From positions 186,001 through 250,000 of the forward strand of contig JAQVXD010000001.1 of assembly GCA_028709385.1 (NCBI GenBank): a stretch of 64,000 bases of DNA, in the 5' to 3' direction. Origin of the DNA: Fermentimonas sp. Lineage in GTDB: Bacteria; Bacteroidota; Bacteroidia; Bacteroidales; Dysgonomonadaceae. Of the stretch, positions 62,272 through 64,000 are shown piece after piece. Made by a program: the position numbers and the translations under genes. The notes under the pieces were generated by a model. That model made no database searches. It saw nothing but the letters and a program-made list of their open reading frames with translations, and had not been told where the DNA came from. Within the stretch, counting starts at the first letter, position 1. Each line of letters begins with the position of its first letter.

Positions 62272-64000
62272 TTAAATAGGTTTGGTTTTATTCTTAAGCC
62301 AGGCTTTTTCTTCTTTGCTGAGATGTTTTTTCAACTTTTTATAAACCATTTTGTGGTAATCGTTGAGCCATTTTGTCTCACTTTTTGTTAGAAGTTTCTT
62401 TGAAATCGGCTTAGTGTCGATAGGGCAAAGAGTGATAGTCTCGAAGTTATAAAAAGTGCCAAACTCTTCAGACTTCTGATATTCCTGTGTTACTATCAGA
62501 TTTTCTATACGTATACCATACTGATTTGCACGATAAACACCCGGTTCGTTAGAGGTAACCATTCCCGGTTTAAGGAGTGTGGGGTTTTCTTCGAGACGTA
62601 TATTTTGCGGACCTTCATGAACATTGAGGAAGTGACCGATTCCGTGACCTGTTCCGTGCCAATAGGTAAGACAGTTATCCCAAAGCGCTTTGCGGGCAAG
62701 CACATCAAGTTGCGAGCCCCTTGTTCCTTCCGGGTAGATTGCTGTGGCTAAAGCAATGTGTCCTTTAAGTACGTTTGTGTAATCAGCTTTCATCTGCTTG
62801 GTGAGCTTACCTGCTGCAACTGTGCGTGTTATGTCTGTTGTGCCGTCTTTGTACTGTCCGCCGGAGTCAATAAGCAGTAACCCTTCCGGTTTTATTGTCA
62901 GACAAGTTTCTGGGATCGCATGATAATGAACAATAGCTCCGTTACCTGCATAACCGGCAATTGTTCCGAAACTTTCTCCTACAAACAATTCCTGCTGTGA
63001 GCGATATTCAAGTAGTTTTTCTTCAACCATTACCTCTGTAACCTCGCCCGTAGGTATAGCTTTTTCAAGCCACATATAGAATTTTACAAGAGCAATTCCG
63101 TCCTTGATCATTGCATTACGGAAGCCACTCAGCTCGGTTTGATTCTTAATGCTTTTCATCAGGTCAACCGGAGAGGGGACATCTATTATTTTGCACGAAT
63201 CAGGAAATGTCTGAAGCAATTTCCAGTTAATCTTATTTCCGGTAATACAAACAGAACTGTTTTCAGGAAGATTTGCAACATATTCAAATATATCGTTGTA
63301 TCCGCTTATTTTTATTCCCTGTTCTTTGTATTCAGCTGCTGCCTCTTCGCTTATTTTATCAGGATCGATAAATAATACTGTTTCATTTTCTGAAACGTAA
63401 GCATAAGCAACTGCCACAGGATTATATTCAACATCATTACCTCTCATGTTGAAAGTCCATGCAACAGCATCAAGAGTAACAATGATTATACCGTCAGCCT
63501 CCAGTTTCTTAAGTTCTGCGTTTATACGGTCAATTTTACTTTTGACCGTTTCACCGGCCACTTCAACAGGTAGAGTAAAGATCTGGTTTTTTGGAATTTC
63601 AGGTCTGTCGGTTCGGATAGCAGAAAAAGGATCGAATTCAGTATTCAGATTTATATCTTTAGCCTCCAGTTTATCTTTTAAAGATTTAGCATCTGACGAG
63701 GCATAAACCAGGCCGTCTATACCTACTGTGCCTCCGCTACCCACCTGTTCTATTATCCAGGCAGTCATATCAGGAGTGTCAGGCTGTCCCATTTTAAACA
63801 GATCAAACCCGGTGTCTTTGAGTTCATCAGCAGCCTGAATGAAGTAGCGGGAATCAGTCCAAACTCCTGCCTTGTCTTTAGTGACAACGGCAGTTCCCGC
63901 CGACCCACTAAAGCCGCTTATCCACTTCCTGGATTCCCAGTACTTGGGAGGATATTCACTAAGGTGAGCGTCTGTACTCGGGATTATAAATGCATCAAGA
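62272..64000 (-). CDS. M24-family Xaa-Pro aminopeptidase (aminopeptidase P), 5' end cut by window edge
   Basis: A metallopeptidase that removes an N-terminal residue linked to proline. About 575 residues are seen; the frame is open to base 64000, so the first roughly 20 are missing, and the ATG at 63792 is internal. Upstream of it, residues KWISGFSGSAGTAVV and VWTDSRYFIQA belong to the N-terminal creatinase-like domain. The catalytic pita-bread domain has IDSGGQYKDGTTDITRT (two Asp ligands), the GHGIGHFLNVHEGP histidine region, SNEPGVY and the final Glu in RIENLIV. All five metal ligands are intact. No signal peptide can be judged. Confidence 0.95.
   Translation of the reverse strand, partial: LDAFIIPSTDAHLSEYPPKYWESRKWISGFSGSAGTAVVTKDKAGVWTDSRYFIQAADELKDTGFDLFKMGQPDTPDMTAWIIEQVGSGGTVGIDGLVYASSDAKSLKDKLEAKDINLNTEFDPFSAIRTDRPEIPKNQIFTLPVEVAGETVKSKIDRINAELKKLEADGIIIVTLDAVAWTFNMRGNDVEYNPVAVAYAYVSENETVLFIDPDKISEEAAAEYKEQGIKISGYNDIFEYVANLPENSSVCITGNKINWKLLQTFPDSCKIIDVPSPVDLMKSIKNQTELSGFRNAMIKDGIALVKFYMWLEKAIPTGEVTEVMVEEKLLEYRSQQELFVGESFGTIAGYAGNGAIVHYHAIPETCLTIKPEGLLLIDSGGQYKDGTTDITRTVAAGKLTKQMKADYTNVLKGHIALATAIYPEGTRGSQLDVLARKALWDNCLTYWHGTGHGIGHFLNVHEGPQNIRLEENPTLLKPGMVTSNEPGVYRANQYGIRIENLIVTQEYQKSEEFGTFYNFETITLCPIDTKPISKKLLTKSETKWLNDYHKMVYKKLKKHLSKEEKAWLKNKTKPI

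Noticed and set aside
1-64000. CRISPR array, insertion sequence, prophage, integrase or toxin-antitoxin system
   Set aside because: No regularly spaced repeats, transposase motifs, terminal inverted repeats, phage genes or paired small toxin/antitoxin genes were found by reading.

Overview
The window looks like chromosomal DNA from a member of the Bacteroidota, most likely order Bacteroidales (a Dysgonomonadaceae- or Porphyromonadaceae-like lineage is an inference). The reasons are three SusC/SusD outer-membrane transporter pairs, many Bacteroidetes-specific lipoproteins, promoters of the form TTTG-N19/20-TAnnTTTG, A/T-rich leaders without Shine-Dalgarno sequences, and the order glmM / DUF4827 lipoprotein / nrnA / comEC / rpe.

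Region 1-16000 is a nutrient-uptake region on the plus strand: a partial susC with its susD, a complete susC/susD with a third surface lipoprotein, and a third susC/susD pair. No glycoside hydrolase, peptidase, sulfatase or local regulator is visible, so the substrates are unknown. The two complete susC genes share a promoter box, a 5-codon mini-ORF at identical spacing and a related N-terminus. The third susC appears to have lost one base at its extreme 3' end, which removes the usual terminal phenylalanine.

Region 16000-21000 (minus strand) holds an MFS transporter, a gluconate-type (GntP) permease interrupted by one in-frame TGA, rpsO, and a secreted carboxypeptidase-regulatory-like protein. 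Region 21000-25730 (plus) is a compact run nadB, folP, cdaA (c-di-AMP synthase), recF and a DUF721/DciA-like gene. Region 25725-35700 (minus) is housekeeping: an outer-membrane protein, secG, a TPR protein, lptE, a sigma54-type regulator, an acyltransferase, glmM, a DUF4827 lipoprotein, nrnA, comEC and rpe.

Region 36000-44250 (plus) has a thioredoxin-like lipoprotein, a cell-wall amidase with a SPOR-like tail, an MCE/MlaD protein, dnaA, and an exported endonuclease I / exported phosphoesterase / rnhB group. Region 44280-52650 has a beta-carbonic anhydrase, tex, radA, tRNA-Cys, a coiled-coil protein, adk-obgE-pgeF, and an iron/manganese superoxide dismutase with a lipoprotein signal peptide. 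Region 52850-64000 has ftsH and rsfS, a tandem DUF1080 lipoprotein, ribF, an aldo/keto reductase, a U32 peptidase-family protein, a zinc-ribbon membrane protein, a PEGA lipoprotein, a gamma-carbonic-anhydrase-like protein and an M24 aminopeptidase P cut by the window edge.

No CRISPR array, insertion sequence, prophage or integrase was recognised. Most of the window is ordinary core genome. The points most worth checking are the mini-ORFs in the susC leaders, the susC 3' frameshift, the TGA inside gntP with a terminator-like hairpin in its leader, and the lipoprotein superoxide dismutase with a possible internal cytosolic start.
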